NCBI GenBank assembly: GCA_964582705.1
Contig: CAZOTE010000108.1
Location: forward strand, 1-5,608
Direction: 5' to 3'
DNA from: Alkalibacter sp964582705
GTDB lineage: Bacteria; Bacillota; Clostridia; Eubacteriales; Alkalibacteraceae
DNA length: 5,608 nt
Positions 4,869 through 5,608 of the stretch are shown here, in pieces. Under the pieces are notes generated by a model that worked only from the letters and a program-made list of their open reading frames with translations, was not told the origin of the DNA and ran no database searches. Made by a program: the position numbers and the translations under genes. The first letter of the stretch is position 1; each line of letters begins with the position of its first letter.

Positions 4869-4892
4869 TAAATCACTCCTAGCAAAAGTATA

Positions 4893-5608
4893 TTATGAGA
4901 TCATGTTTGGCAACGTCATTACAATGGCAGGAAAGAAAGTTATTACAAGAAGAGTCACGCCCATGATTATAAAAAATGGAATAAGCGTAACATACATCCT
5001 CTCCAGCTTGACACCTGAAATCAAGTGGCCTATCATCAGGGCTCCGCCGACAGGAGGAGTCATCATCCCTATAGCCAGGTTGAAGATCATTATGATGCCA
5101 AAATGCACCGGGTCTACTCCAATGCTCATAGCAATAGGCAAAAATATCGGCGTAGTGATTATAAGTATGGATCCCATGTCCATGATCATGCCGAGCAATA
5201 TCAAAATAAAATTTATTATCAGCATTATTGCTATAGGGTTTTCTGTAACGTTGTAGATTAAGCTTGATAGCATCTGAGGCACCCTTAAATACGCAATTAT
5301 AAAGCCAAAGCTAGCAGAAACCCCCATTACCACAAGAAGCCTGGAAGCGGTCGTCACGCATCTTCCTAATAGGTCCCAAAAACGCTTTGGAGTCATGTCC
5401 CTGTAGATGAAGGTAGTGACAAACAGCGCCCATAAGATTGCAATTGCTGCAGATTCAGTGGCTGTAAATACCCCTGTGGTAGCGCCAACAATTATGATCA
5501 CCAAGGTCGTAAGACCCCAGAAAGATGAAAAGAATGTTTTTATCAGCCTTATAAGGTTAAAAGCATCACCCTTTCGGGGCGGTCAAATAGGGATTTATAA
5601 TTCCTGAA
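4893..5608 (-). CDS. dctM: TRAP transporter large permease DctM, C-terminal half; possible frameshift at 5576-5579
   Basis: The last 203 codons (4893-5504) and 26 more up to 5582 encode the C-terminal half of the 12-helix TRAP large subunit. This subunit, with a small DctQ subunit and a periplasmic DctP binding protein, imports organic acids using a sodium gradient. Characteristic stretches are GATTGVFTATESAAIAILWA, the GMIMDMGSILIITTPIFLPI segment, and VDPVHFGIIM with NLAIGMMTPPVGG. The full family length is about 430 residues, so the N-terminal half is beyond the right edge. The frame runs into a TGA at 5583-5585, while a different frame is open from 5608 down to about 5566. No ATG/GTG with a ribosome binding site lies between the TGA and the first conserved helix, so this is not a natural start. 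A one-base loss in the four-G run (5576-5579) would explain it. Confidence 0.85.

Noticed and set aside
4903..5607. Plus-strand ORFs opposite the TRAP permease
   Set aside because: The minus frame carries unmistakable DctM motifs. The plus ORFs lack start signals and domain features.

Overview
The window is AT-rich, with strong AGGAGG-type ribosome binding sites, canonical sigma-A-like promoters and many ATA/AGA codons. It has a TRAP carboxylate transporter, a DHA2 drug pump and an IS3-family end. Together these suggest a low-GC Firmicute, probably a clostridial-type anaerobe; this is an inference, as no marker gene is present.

Left part (1-611). The window opens inside the last 24 codons of an IS3-family transposase on the + strand, followed by the presumed right end of that element. 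Two small membrane-protein genes follow on the - strand (35 and 107 residues), probably one transcript from a near-consensus promoter at 635-663. I do not recognise either protein.

Centre-left (612-2362). A 247-base divergent regulatory region contains several dyads and leads into a complete 14-helix DHA2-family MFS exporter (859-2319). It ends at a strong bidirectional hairpin terminator (2329-2362).

Centre (2371-3993). This is the most interesting part. A 79-base stretch after the exporter terminator (2371-2449) matches 76 of 79 bases of the 3' end of the amidohydrolase gene lying 1.6 kb further on (3994-4072). Between the two copies is one gene with its own promoter and a cluster of repeats. 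It encodes a 425-residue Schlafen/AlbA_2-type protein: an AlbA_2 domain with a possible nuclease triad, a RecG-like/GHKL-type ATP-binding region and a C-terminal winged helix. An intact gene next to the insert, with a displaced same-orientation 3' end on the far side, is the layout left by elements that integrate at gene 3' ends. I read 2371-3993 as a possible one-gene genomic islet, with no recombinase visible inside it.

Right part (3954-5608, - strand). A TRAP transporter large permease (DctM type, C-terminal half) lies 24 bases upstream of a COG2159-type metal-dependent amidohydrolase. The pair looks like an uptake-and-catabolism operon for an unknown organic acid, ending in a second 15-bp hairpin terminator. 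The DctM reading frame is interrupted near 5576-5585, about 25 bases before the window edge, so it may carry a frameshift.
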